Shown piece by piece: positions 36,049-48,400 of a stretch of DNA of 64,000 nucleotides. The translations under genes were made by a program, and so were the position numbers. Below the pieces are notes generated by a model that had not been told where the DNA came from, searched no databases, and saw nothing but the letters and a program-made list of their open reading frames with translations. The stretch covers positions 24,263 through 88,262 of the forward strand of contig NW_025935878.1 of assembly GCF_000764305.2 (NCBI RefSeq), read 5' to 3'. Source of the DNA: Hyalella azteca (lineage: Eukaryota > Arthropoda > Malacostraca > Amphipoda > Hyalellidae). Position 1 is the first letter of the stretch; the number at the start of each line of letters is the position of its first letter.

Positions 36049-36231
36049 CTACGACTGCGCCTCTAAATTTGATGAGTCATTCAAAGTGATGTCAATCGCA
36101 CCTAGCTCCGCCCTGTACTGTTCAATTAGGGTGGTAAATTTCTTGCGGGACGCGGCAGAGCCTCCATGACGCATCATGCTGCTGACAACCTTCTCCAGCA
36201 TGAGCAACTGCCTCAGAATAATTGTTTTGTT
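36049..36231 (-). CDS. Small unrecognised ORF, C-terminal-like (50 residues from Met)
   Basis: Minus-strand frame of 60 codons after a TGA, or 50 from ATG at 36201: MLEKVVSSMMRHGGSAASRK, then KKFTTLIEQYRAELGAID, ending LEAQS and TAG. Higher GC and balanced composition make it look coding in a non-coding setting. The charged helical pattern could be the tail of a transposon-encoded protein or of a real gene whose other exons are not seen. Confidence 0.35.
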   Translation of the reverse strand, partial: NKTIILRQLLMLEKVVSSMMRHGGSAASRKKFTTLIEQYRAELGAIDITLNDSSNLEAQS

Positions 36232-37154
36232 TCAAAATCAACAAAAAAATTACTTCTTGCTACATATTGCATGCGCATGTCCGAGAATTGCTCAAATATT
36301 TTTCGGTTAATTCCTTCACGATTCTAATCTTCACTAAATATTTTACAATATATCTGAGAATAATTGTAACAAAATTATTATACTCTTATACACACTAATA
36401 TCATCCTAAAAAATAAGGTTATAGAAAGGCTGAGTGCAATCGATTGATCCAAATAACAATTTAATAATATAATATCGATTCAACTAAGGTTTGCCCAAGA
36501 GAGCACTCTGTGCCGAGAGTCGAGTTTTCATGAGGTCAATGAAACAATATTTTCTGTAGAATGTCCTTCAAAGTGTCTTTTAATAGCAATGAAAACTTTG
36601 AGCAAAATACAAAACAAATTGTTTTTAGATTCAATTGCCGATCTAAAAATTTTGACTGCGGTATGCACTCGTTCAACCAGCGCTATCAACCCTAAGTTTA
36701 ATTCTTTCATATACTTGAAAGAAATTGGTATCTTTGCTGTGAATGAACCGTATTCGATTACTGCTGTCCGCTCATGGTCAAAAATTAAAGTAGTATAGAC
36801 AAGCACTCATTGTTTTGGATATAAACGATTGCGTGGTATGCAGGCTTTTGATAGCGAGATCTCGCCCATAGCACAAGTTAACACTCGTACAGAATACCTA
36901 TCGTTGTCTATCGGTCTTGAAACTATACACGTCCGCTAATGAAATGTTACTGAGGGAACCTTCTCGCAAGCAAGGCGCAGCGGATATCATATTCGTGCAG
37001 TAAGCATAGTGCAGTCGGTTTCTTTTAGGTATGATTCGATAATTGTAGCCGATCACTTGCTACCGGTTAACATGATGCAGTTATGAATATGTATATTGCA
37101 TAAGCTAAACAGGAATACACTACGACTTGAGGAGATATATTAGACTGCAAATGA

Positions 37155-37397
37155 TCAACGTCCAATCACCAATGAAAAGTCGCTTTTCAAAGCCATCCGC
37201 TCCGAAAATGCCGATAAGGCGTTATGTGTAGAAGCTTGGGCGGCACGTACCATTGGCCGAAGACAGGTTTGACCACAGAAGCCGTAGTTAATGTTGAATG
37301 GGTTAGCAAGTTTGTGAACCAAGAGCTTAATATTAGGCCCTCCGTCGCAGCCTGTTACTAAGGATGTGCCCAACCATTGTCCTATGTAATATTTCAC
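37155..37397 (-). CDS. Unrecognised ORF, 80 residues, cysteine-containing
   Basis: Frame reading VTGCDGGPNIKLLVHKLANP and then YGFCGQTCLRPMVRAAQ. Three cysteines and balanced composition make it somewhat protein-like, but the start is uncertain and no family is recognised. Confidence 0.2.
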   Translation of the reverse strand: MKYYIGQWLGTSLVTGCDGGPNIKLLVHKLANPFNINYGFCGQTCLRPMVRAAQASTHNALSAFSERMALKSDFSLVIGR

Positions 37398-37664
37398 AGA
37401 AAATTAAAAGTAATTTATCATGAGTCGTAAAAATAAGCTTCGTCACTACTCTTTTAGAAATGATGTCTGAAAAATAAACTATACCACGGACAAAAGATCT
37501 GGTCTAGGTTATTTTGGCTAATCTCTCGTGGTTGAAGTAAAAACGTCCATGCATGAGTCGAGGAATCGATTTTTTCACGTTACATTACAGCTAATGCTTG
37601 GTCTGATTTAATTGGATTAGCCCTCCAATCGAAATACTTTCCAGCCGCGTTTTTGTCAAAAAAA

Positions 37665-37795
37665 TGATTATAGGATCCATTTATCAGGGATCCGATCCAT
37701 TTTCCAAATGGATCGGATCCATGATCCGATCCATCCATGATCCATGATCCGGAATGGATCATGGATTTATTCAACCAAATTATCGGATCCATTTT
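37665..37795. repeat. GGATCC/ATGGATC cluster with a perfect 15-bp hairpin
   Basis: A local cluster of about ten GGATCC, GATCC and ATGGATC words in both orientations. Positions 37688-37720 form a perfect inverted repeat: 15-base arms starting GGATCCGATCC with a 3-base TCC loop. More imperfect pairings follow to 37795. Confidence 0.8.
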
Positions 37796-38617
37796 CCGCG
37801 AATTTGATTAGTTGTACTTAATTTTGCCACCGAAAACTCAAATCCTCCACCAATGTGAGGCTCAATACAATTTTTTTAGCTTTGCCGCGATGATGGTAAA
37901 AATGTCGTTTCGTATTAGAAAACATCAAAATGTTTGTCCATAACTTTCGCGAAGTTTTTTAAACTTCTCAATTAATAAGTAGAGGATCTCCGATTGCTGG
38001 CCACATGCAGGTCACACTTTTCAAGTAATAACGAATTATTATGGATTACGTATCTCATTCGTAGACGAAGGAACGATATATCATGTATCTCACCTATACC
38101 TGATTAAATTTTATTATTATTAGCGTTCGTTATGATGGGAAAGATACCCTAAAATTTCGCTACTTTATCCAGCAATTTTCAACGCTAAATATGATACGAA
38201 GATATCATTTTGCCAACTGAATATCTCAGGTATTAGATCTCATAAGTATATCCTCTTGCAACATGAGATGAGAGCGATCAGATTTGTAGGTGAAACACTT
38301 TTTTCTCGAGGAACTGTCTCAAATTCTTTCCTAATTTCCGAATTTTCCCCAACATTTAAGGTTTCCCTGAGTCCCGGCATAAATTAATTTTTGGGGAGAA
38401 GTAGACATGTTATCGTGCACTCCAGATTGTTTATATATTTTGCTGTACGTTAGGGCCCCGCTGTGATTCATACAATTTTATTTAAAATCAAAGTCTTTTG
38501 AATGAGCTGTTGATTCTCGCCAAAACATTGCCATATGCAGCAAAATTCTGATGCATTAATCTGGTCAGCCAAAACTTAATTAGTCGAAATGAATGAGTTA
38601 TGAATTGAGTTTCATGT

Positions 38618-38890
38618 TATGAGCTGAATGTAACGTGTAATGAAATGAGCGGCATGTAACGTGTAATGAAATGAGCTGCATGTAACGTGTAATGAAATGA
38701 GCGGCATGTAACGTGTAATGAAATGAGCTGCATGTAACGTGTAATGAAATGAGCTGCATGTAACGTGTAATGAAATGAGCGGCATGTAACGTGTAATGAA
38801 ATGAGCGGCATATGTAACGAGTAACGAAATGAAGTGAATGCGATGAGCTGAATGTAATGTGATGGATGTTATGAGCTGAATATAATTTGC
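38618..38890 (+). repeat. 26-bp minisatellite, about 8 copies plus degenerate flank
   Basis: Unit ATGTAACGTGTAATGAAATG + AGC(G/T)GC. Degenerate GAGCTGAATGTAAT repeats extend it, with a break, to about 39140. All three minus frames are open through the array only because it lacks stops. Confidence 0.9.
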
Positions 38891-40202
38891 TGAATGTAAT
38901 GAGCTGAATCCCAGCAGGCATCTGACGTTGAAACAATGTTGATTATTGGTTGATTTCGGGTTGAAATGTTGAACAACCAAAATTAAGCGTCATATCAACG
39001 TCGAAATCTGACCAACACTAAAAGGGTCGTATATGCAATGAGCTGAATGTAATGAGCTGAATGTATTAAGCTGAATATAAGGAGCGGAAAGTAATTAGCT
39101 GAATTTATTGATCCGAATATGTAATGAGTAATGTAATGTTGTGCATGTACCAAAAAATTTAATGCGCTGCAGGTAATTTGCAGTGTATTAAGTTGCTTGT
39201 CATAAATTATTCTTTGTAAAGAGCTGCCGCTTCATGTTAGTGAAGAAACTCTCACGTTTGACATGAATAACTGACCGTGGCGCCGCCACTCTAGCATCGG
39301 GCAGTCTACGAACTTATATTCCGAAGCATTCGTAATCAATTCTAGCCTTCAAGAATACCTGACCTTATAATTACTCCATGCCATCCATGTGAATTGTTAT
39401 TTCCTTGTTCACGCTAAAACAAAAAATATTCTAAACACCTTGGCATGTTGGAAACATTCTCTCAATAAAGCTACAAGGTTTAACATACAACTAAATCTCA
39501 ATATCGTGACCTGTTATACTCGTGGACGAGCTAAAATTCAGCCATTTTAGATTTTAGTGGAGTTATTTAATAAAAATGCCATCTCTATCAGAAGCGAAGT
39601 ATTTACTTATATGCGGTGAATGAAGTATAGCTTAAATGCAAATAACTACACTAAATATCAATGCAAGATAATAATAAAATATAAAAAATAACCTACGGAC
39701 CCACAAAGACAAAGGTGACAGTGAAATCCTCTGGTCAACCTAGGAAGGAGGAAGGGGTGGGGCAGGGACTGCTCTATATAGTAGGTTAACTTGCAAATGG
39801 GGCAAAAATAACCTCTTAGCATAAATCGATATGTTCCATATTTTGCGCACTAATTAATAACTGATAAATTTTTCTCAGCGTTGTTAACTTAATAAGCGCA
39901 TGTAAACTTTCGAAAAATAGCATGAAAGTCAAAATTACGCGAAAACTTACGTTTTTTCGTCGCAATCGCCAGTGGCCTTGCGACACCTCCAGAAATTGCT
40001 CGTTTTGGAAATACTTTGAAGGGGATTCATTTGGACGGTGTGCTCATAAGAAATCATAGTCGGAGAGCGAATTTTCAAAAAAGCTTTTCTTGTATCCACT
40101 ATAATGGTCATGCAAACACTGTTCAACGAATGAGTGGATCAAAAATTTTCTAGTTGATAGACGACAACGTGTCAGTACGGAACCGTTTAAGACTGGGCAT
40201 CA

Positions 40203-41156
40203 GTGCGCAGTGGCGAGCCACAAGTAAGCGTTCATGTGCCTGTTTTGCTCATTGCCATTATAAACGATCTGCCAGAAGTAGTGTCCAGCGTGTGCTCCAT
40301 GTATGCCGACGACACAAAAGTTTATTATACAGTGAAGGATGCGTGTAATATAGTGCAATTGCGCATGATGATCTTTACAGTTTAGTTAACTTGGCTGATA
40401 CGTGGCAGCTGCGTTGTAATGCCGACAAGTGTAAAGTACTTCACCTCGGGCAGAAAAATGATCAGCAAGATTACAGTATGAGAAGACATGGTTGCAACGA
40501 GAGAGTAATAGTCGAAAAGTCTGGTGCGGGAAAAGATTTGGGAGTTTATGTCGACAAGGAGCTGAAATTTTCTTATTATGTTGAAACGCAATCTAATAAA
40601 TCCAATGAACTTCTTGGACTGATCAGACGCTCCTACGAGTTCCTAGATGCAGAAGCGATAAAGCAGTTGTTTGTTGCTGGCGTGCGCCCGAATCTAGAGT
40701 TTGGAAACGTTGTGTGGTCACCGAAATTTGAAAAAGACAAAAATCTATTAGAGTGTTCAAATACGAGCAACATGGATAATTCCAGGCTTGAAGAGCAATA
40801 CATATGAAGAAAGATTAAAGATTATGATTCTTCCAAGCCTCAGCTATCGACGTCTGCGTGGTGACCTCATTGAAGTATACTCATGGTTTATACAAGGTCC
40901 CAGGAGGATTACTAGAATTTGAAACAAGAACCAACATCAGGGGCCACGGCTATATAAACTAAACAAACTGCGCTGCAATTCATCCATTCAACATTTCTTC
41001 TCGCTCCGAATTACCGACATGTGGAACAGCCTCCCCGATTACATCGGTGACGCTCCGAGTATGAATGCGTTCAAGAACAGACTAGATAAAGCTATGGAAA
41101 AATATATGTTCAGACTTGCAATGCCTAGCACCATATCGAACCCGGTGGAAGTCTAG
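40203..41156 (+). pseudogene. Dead non-LTR retrotransposon reverse transcriptase, 3' part
   Basis: Encodes the end of a CR1/L2-like reverse transcriptase. The fragment runs from a damaged SGEPQVSVHVP (family norm SGVPQGSVLGP) through INDLPEVV and the catalytic YADDTK, then WQLRCNADKCKVLHLG and GVYVDKELKFSYYVETQ. After a frameshift near 40805 it continues YEERLKIMILPSLSYRRLRG and ends WNSLPDYIGDAPSMNAFKNR. Stops and frameshifts break it into pieces (open part 40391-40807). The 5' end of the element is missing. The last coding exon of gene D lies 260 bases downstream on the opposite strand. Confidence 0.8.
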
Positions 41157-42405
41157 TAGCTATTTCAAACTATCGTCAGTCATGAAAAGATCCGGTCGAA
41201 GGGATCTCCTGTTAAATAGATCATCCTGTCAAACAAATAATCTTGATTAAATTTAGATCTCCTGTAAGTAAAGTCAAGATTATCTGCCTGCTCAATTTAA
41301 TTTTGACCTACCAGATGCAGTTACTTCATAAGCTGAATATCGTGGTTTAAAATAACAATATGATAATTAACATCCTCCTTATGCAAGTAGAACTGGGTAA
41401 CATTTTGCCCCATGTAACTCAAGCCTCAACATTGGCAAAATAGCCCTGACAGGTGCACCAGGCAGATAATTTTGGCAGGAGATCGTCGAAAAATCCGTTC
41501 CAAATAATAAAATTCTCAGAGCCTTGATCCTGGATGGGTGGTACCGTCCTTCCGTAGATGGCGAGGTTCAGCTCACTGCCATCAGACCAACGGTACACGC
41601 CGTCCGCTCCTCGCTTCAGTCCCACGAACGCATTCACTGAAAGCAAATTCGTGAAGTTTTAATGCCTGGCAAATTATATATGTTCTTGAATGAAATTGTA
41701 TCATCTAAAATTAATAAAGGGGAAGAAATCTTGAGACAATTCACGATATTTTAATTCGAGCCTTTCCGGATTCGAGTTTCAATTTCAGTTGGAACTTTTG
41801 GATGTACATGTATTGAATTTGCACACCTCCGATTCAGAGTTGATTAGTATAGAACCTAGATTTACAAACGTAAGACAAAGAATGAAAAACAACCACAAGA
41901 TGATAAACCTATCCATTACGAATATGAAAAAAATAAGAAATAATCCGTTATTCAAACTGGCTTCTAAAAATCTTTTTCCTTCCCCAATCCGACCACCTAG
42001 ATCTTATCTGCTTGCTATTTCAGTCTTACCTCCCTCACCCCCATCCAGGCAAAGCGTTTGCCGTTGCCACAAGCCAGCTAGCAAGGCGCCAGTATACAAC
42101 TAACAGCTATACGCAGCACGTAGTGACGAATGATGAATGGTTTTCGAAAAGATTTGAATAGTTTTGTCTCCTCAAGACATAACACACACAGTGGCCTTTA
42201 CAATTTAATTTTAAAGGCCAATGAACTTGTGGACGTTGAACAAAACAATTGATACTTTGAGTGCTTGTGGAAGAGATTAATTGATTTTGAATTATCTAGA
42301 GATCACTGTTCTGCAAGCTATCGAAATAATTATTACTCCAACAATGGAAATGTTCAGCTTTGGGCCTATGTCTGCATGAACGGCCATATAAGTAGATCTG
42401 GCACA
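40256..42405. repeat. Segmental duplication, left copy (RT relic + gene D last exon)
   Basis: From CATTATAAACGATCTGCC to CGGCCATATAAGTAG this block matches 52997-55160 almost base for base, with few substitutions and small indels (the right copy has an extra 30-base local repeat near 54710). Both copies carry the same frameshift and stop codons in the RT relic, so they descend from one already dead copy. Confidence 0.85.
41419..41636 (-). CDS. Gene D exon 4: end of lectin-like domain
   Basis: Acceptor GCTTTCAG, entry phase 1, 72 codons including the stop. The codon split with exon 3 gives Leu and a smooth join (DYLKT-L-NAFVGLKRG). Contains WSDGSELN and WCTCQGYFANVEA and ends there. Confidence 0.75.
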
Positions 42406-45400
42406 TAGGCTCCCGCAAATCTGAAACGAAACGAAACGAAGATCTGGCACATATGCTCTTCAGACGAGAGCTATGAACATCAACTGTACAGTTCGCAGCT
42501 TTGAGTTGTGACGTACCATCAATTGGCCTACCAGCCCTAACTGAGACCAATGAAGGAGAGGGACTACTTCAGTCCAAAAAAGAATTGTTGAATGTAATGC
42601 TTTATTAATAATAACAAATAAATGATTTACTATTCAATTAGTCTTCTTATAAAACCATACCTTATTTAGTCCCTAAATAAGGCCTCTGTATTTAATCCCT
42701 AAATAAGGCAATACTCTATTCAGTCATAAAAAACAACACATTCACTCTTCTACATTGAAGTGAAGTAGATCCTGTCCTTCACTGTCCCAGTTTTCCATTT
42801 AAGATGGCGTCTGGGTATTTACTCGATTGATGATAGTGGCCTCATCTACCGCTGAAATCTAACAAATCAAGGTATATAACGTTATTGTCCAAATTTCGGA
42901 TAAATAGCGTAAGAAAGTACTGGAGTTGCACGTTTTCCAACCTTTTTTTCAAGCAGGCGTAGCTGCGGTCGTACTACTGCAGCTACATTAACTTGTTCAT
43001 GACGCTTCTCGAGCGCGGCCTGCCCCAAGATCACTCTACGGCCTACGCTGTCCCACTTCTCCTGCATGTCCTTCCACAAGCTCATCGTCGTTTCATCGCT
43101 ACGGAACTTCCTAGTTCGGGCTCTGGCCTTTTTTATTCCCGATAAATGCCGTGCATGAATCCAGGGAAAGTTCGTCACTTCTTGTGAACCCTCGGCGATC
43201 GCCTGTCACGGAGAACAACGGTGCCTTGAGACGCTCAGGCCTCGCGTTCCTATACCTTACCCACCCTACACCTCCTCCTTTCCACCCGCTTCACGCGTCG
43301 ATCCCTTGTTCCCCCCAGACACCCCTTGTCTTTCCCTCGCCAACTGCAGCTCAGCTGTTACTCCAGCCGAAATTTTTTAGGGAACTTTACTATACTCAAC
43401 TCAACTCAGTTTTGTATGTTTCTCTGTCCTTTTCTGTATTTCTCTCCGTACTTTTCTCTGTTCAAGAGATCTAGTTCGTGCATTTAATAATGGCTGGACA
43501 GAAAATAAAAAAGATAGTCGAAAAGCCCTCTACGGTCTCTAGAGAAAAGCCCTCTACGGCCTCTAGAATAAAAAATAAAACCAAATCAGCCCAGCTGGAG
43601 ATGAAAGTTTGCAAGTACTAAAAGAGTTCCGAAAACGGCACAGTAAAAGTTAAAAGTTGAAAATCTGGGACCGCAAAACACGAGCGTCCGCTCTCGACCA
43701 CGGTTGAAACTTGACCGAACAATTGTAAGCATTGTTACCCTATCAGTCTTATCAAGTTAAAATTACTATTACTATTAACAATTAATGATGACCTGACCGC
43801 TGATGGGTCAACACCGCTGATCCTCAGCGGTCAACAAGCCAGACCAGCGGTCTACAATGCCAGACCAGCGGTCTACAATGTTAGACAATTATTCGAGTTT
43901 TGAGCAAATCTTCAAACCTTGCGATGCTGACTTATTTGAGAATAATAACTTACATAGATACTGTATATCAATTGTTCGGAACTTTGAGTTGTGACGTACG
44001 ATCAATTGGCCTACCAGCCCTAACTGAGACATTGAAAAAGAGGGGCTACTACAGTAAGAATAGAATTGTTGAATGCATTGCTTCATTAATAATAACAAAT
44101 TAATTATGTGCTAATCAACTAGTCTTTTAATAAATCAATACCTTATTTAGTCCCTAAATAAAGCAATACTTAATTCAGTCATAAAAAATCAACACATTCA
44201 ACACTTCTTGATGTGAAGTAGATCCTGTCCTTCTCTGTCCCAGTTTTCCACTTTCGATAGCGTCTGGATATCAACTCGACTGATGATCTACCGCTAAAAT
44301 CTAACAAATAATGGTACATAACCCTATTGTCCAGATTACGGGTAAATAGCGTCAAAAAATACTGGAGTTGCACGTTTTCCAACCGTTTTTTTTCGAACAG
44401 TGTACGATCGCCCCTGAAGTAACCATGCATGCTCCTCATCCCTTCTACTCTAATAAGCTGGCGTAGCTGCGGTCCTACTTCTGCAGCTACATTTACTTGT
44501 TCATGACGCTTCCCGAACGCGGCCTGCTCCAAGATCACTCACTATACACCCTCCCACTTCTGCTGCACGTCCTTCCACACGCTCCTCGTCTTTTCATCGA
44601 AATGGAACATTCCAGTCCGGGCTGCGGCCTCTGTTCTGCCCTATCATTTGCCGTATCTCCTACCTCTCCCTGGTCGCCCACTTCAAACCCCAACCTAAGC
44701 CACCCTCAAAGGTTTTCACGCCTGTTCTATTATGGATTGTTGAATCATTAAGGCAACATGTATCGGATTGGGATGGAAACTTACTCGCGTTCACCCCACT
44801 CAGCTGATCGCATTCACGCCGAACAGAGCAACGTTCCGGTATCCGATAATGTGAGTAAAATTTGCCGTTCTGGCGGTCTTTTCGTCTCATGAATTTTCAA
44901 CTCGTGGTAAATTTTCATTTAGAAGGAAAAAGTCTAGTTTGAATACCGACTTCAGCTGTTATCCGCTTCAATTTAATTGCAGATTATTATATCCGCTTAC
45001 ATCTGTAGCTTCGACAATTTGCCTTTCATTAGTCAATCTGAAAGTTTATTCAGTACATTCAGTTACGCGACTTAAGCACTCTTTTGTTTACGACTTTTCG
45101 AATTGAAAATATAATAGATATCAAAACATTCTGAACTTATTTCTGAACTTATTTTGATATGTTGATTGAAAATTTTAGGTGTTTCTGCGTTTCAGGAAAT
45201 GCACTGTCTCAATGATAGATTCAATAACTGAAAAAGTTGATGGAAGATGTACATAACGGAAAACATTTTTTATTTGAATAGGTAAACTGTTGCATATAGT
45301 GTGGACATCAAGAAACGAATCATGGCAAGGAATATCTTACTATTTAAATTCTGCAGGCGTGTTTTGAAATAAAACTGCTTACGCATAAGCTCCTATCAAA

Positions 45401-48400
45401 ACAATACGATATTATGGTGGTGATAGTATTGAGAGTATACATTCTTACGAGTTTTCAGGTAGTCCAGAGATGCCTTGGTCTTGACGACTGGGATCCTCAT
45501 GCCGGGGTGAGAGCAGCGCCTCGCACAGTCGGCATAAGAAATATTTTGGGCTTTGTTGTAGTAGCCGCCGTCCGCCTGTCTTTCAAATTTTTCTGTTGAA
45601 GAGAGAAATTGTCAGTTAATGAGACTCCTAGTCTCACGTTAGAGGCGATCATGCCGTTCTGAATGACTTAAATAAACAATTTTAGTCTACTAATGCTGAA
45701 AGGCATTTTTATTTCCCATTAATCTGCTAATCAGTCGCTATATCATGTAGTCAGGATGAATATTCTTTTGACATATTTGATTACTATGTATTTATGGTAG
45801 ATCATTCACAAATTTATTGTCAATTACTAATTCAATAACTGAAAAAGTTGATGGAAGATGTACATAACGGAAAACATTTTTTATTTGAATAGGTAAACTG
45901 TTGCATATAGTGTGGACATCAAGAAACGAATCATGGCAAGGAATATCTTACTATTTAAATTCTGCAGGCGTGTTTTGAAATAAAACTGCTTACGCATAAG
46001 CTCCTATCAAAACAATACGATATTATGGTGGTGATAGTATTGAGAGTATACATTCTTACGAGTTTTCAGGTAGTCCAGAGATGCCTTGGTCTTGACGACT
46101 GGGATCCTCATGCCGGGGTGAGAGCAGCGCCTCGCACAGTCGGCATAAGAGATATTTTGGGCTTTGTTGTAGTAGCCGCCGTCCGCCTGTCTATCAAATT
46201 TTTCTGTTGAAGAGAGAAATTGTCAGTTAATGAGACTCCTAGTCTCACGTTAGAGGCGATCATGCCGTTCTGAATGACTTAAATAAACAATTTTAGTCTA
46301 CTAATGCTGAAAGGCATTTTTATTTCCCATTAATCTGCTAATCAGTCGCTATATCATGTAGTCAGGATGAATATTCTTTTGACATATTTGATTACTATGT
46401 ATTTATGGTAGATCATTCACAAATTTATTGTCAATTACTCAAAGACAATGCGTGGCTCGTTTCTCAGAAATTCATCAAGCATGACAACAGGGATCAATCA
46501 AATTATCACTTGTATGCAACCTCTGTCAATGTCTTTATTTAATTCGTTGAAGGTGGAAAGCGCACCACAAGTTGTCTACACTTTCTGATAAGTTACAGAA
46601 TAGAAAAAATCACGTGGAAGTTATAAACCGATTAACAAACCTGGTGCCGCAAGGAATGGCGGTAAAAAGTGCTAGCTGCGTCATATTGGGTTGCACGTAG
46701 GTGCTTGAAATGGATTTCTCAGTTGGAAGATATGGATCAGAATTTGTCGTTAGTTATTCGGTTCCGTGTTGGGTTTAAAAGAATGCCATTTTTATTTTTG
46801 AACTTCTTCGTAGTTCAATTTCTCTAGCTGTATAATAATGAGGTACAGTAGCAGGGTCAACAAGTCTTATAATTTCTCCAAATGAAAGGTTTGCAAAATC
46901 TGGCGACGCGTTTCGCTCATCAATGAGCTTCTTCAGGTATAAGAATCAAGTAGCTGAGTAGACAAGGTGCTCCTAGAATGGCTGCAGAAAGGAGGACTAA
47001 CAATGAATTATTGAAGTAGTGAATGAAGCACGAGTAAGGTTCTTCTTCAGTCTAGTGTACAGTCACTCTAGTTATAGCTGTTTCAGAGTGCGTTGAATTC
47101 CAGTTGATTAGTTGTTTAGGTGCGGTTTTGCAATGCAAAACCAGATCAGCTCAATAAACGATTTTTTATAAATTATCCGAGCAACTAAACCCTATAGTAT
47201 CCTTGCTTCGTTGAACGTAGAATAACTGTTCACAAACGTTCCTGTATTCCCGGCAAAAATTGGCCTGGCCTGCCACCTAGCATATGCCGACTCAACCAAC
47301 TCGCCTCCGTTGGAATGAACAATATTTAAGAAGTTTTTACTAGCCTGCACGACTGAGTGCTCTTTTACCCGCATCAGATGGCGAAGAGTGTGCGATTGTC
47401 ATCATGGCAATTGAGACATTGTTCATGTGTTGGTGCATTGAATTCAGGTGGGGTAATTCAAAGCGTGATCGGTGTGGTAGCTGTACGTTTTTTTGGTTGG
47501 CGAATGGCGTTCAATTTTTCAGGTGTTCTTAACCAGTTGTTCGGGATTTGTAATGTGCTTATAATCATTTAAAAATATTACTTCTATGTTGTACAAAACT
47601 CTACAGACAGTATTCTTTAGCAATATTTGCCACGTCGTGATTGTGGTGATCGACTTTGATGATGTTTAGATACTCGACCATATTTGCTGTTTTCACCATG
47701 TGTTCAAGTTTGGAACCGCTATTTCTTCTTACGTCAAGCTCTCTTTAATTTTTTTTTAATTTTAAAGGAAAGCGTACAAGCAAGAAGCATGAATTTCTTC
47801 ACCTTCGTACTGGTAAGTAGAGCCGCCAGAGACTGATGTCATCCCGAGCTTGTCGCTGAGAGCGCACACGCCGCTCGCGTTGTAGGAGTGCGCGATGCAG
47901 CGCCGGTCGACGAAGCATCGCCCGCGACACGCGCCTTAAGGGAAAAAATATAAAATCAATTTGGTTCATTATGAAATTAAATAAATCTAGTGTTTTTATG
48001 ATAAGCAAGATCAGCCAAATGGCAGTTCTTCAAATTTACTCCTGCTGAGATAAAAGAGATATCAATGGTAGCTTAGATACCATCAGTGACATTGATCAGT
48101 GAAAGCACAATGAAGAAAAATAATGCGCGAACATAGAAGTGAGAAATGTATTTGAGTTTTCATCTCTATAGAACTTCATTTAGCAACAACTCTAATGCAA
48201 TTTAATCAATTACATTATTCTTTGGCTTGTGCGCTGCAAAAGGTTGATATTGTAGTTGATTTTTACTAGAAAATTTTTCTATATCAATCAAGCCTGTTGA
48301 ATGCCTTGGATGAAGAATTCTCATTTGTTTTCAAGAAAACTCATGCTAAAATATGAGATAGGATGCTAAATGTCACCAATCGGTCAATGTCGTCGGTCAA

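Larger units (their letters stand above)
45220..46439. repeat. 611-bp tandem duplication carrying gene D exon 3
   Basis: Copies 45220-45830 and 45831-46439, each beginning TTCAATAACTGAAAAAGTTG. I see only two substitutions, both in the exon. A very young duplication, gene conversion, or an assembly artefact would explain such identity. Confidence 0.9.

Noticed and set aside
38598..38980. Three overlapping minus-strand ORFs with repeated LHAAHFITRYM-like peptides
   Set aside because: They follow from a 26-bp minisatellite without stops; all three frames are open, so none is evidence of coding.
41789..42103. Plus-strand ORF present in both copies of the duplicated block (also at 54529)
   Set aside because: Its conservation is explained by the recency of the duplication; the second copy is cut by a 30-base insertion and there is no start or domain support.
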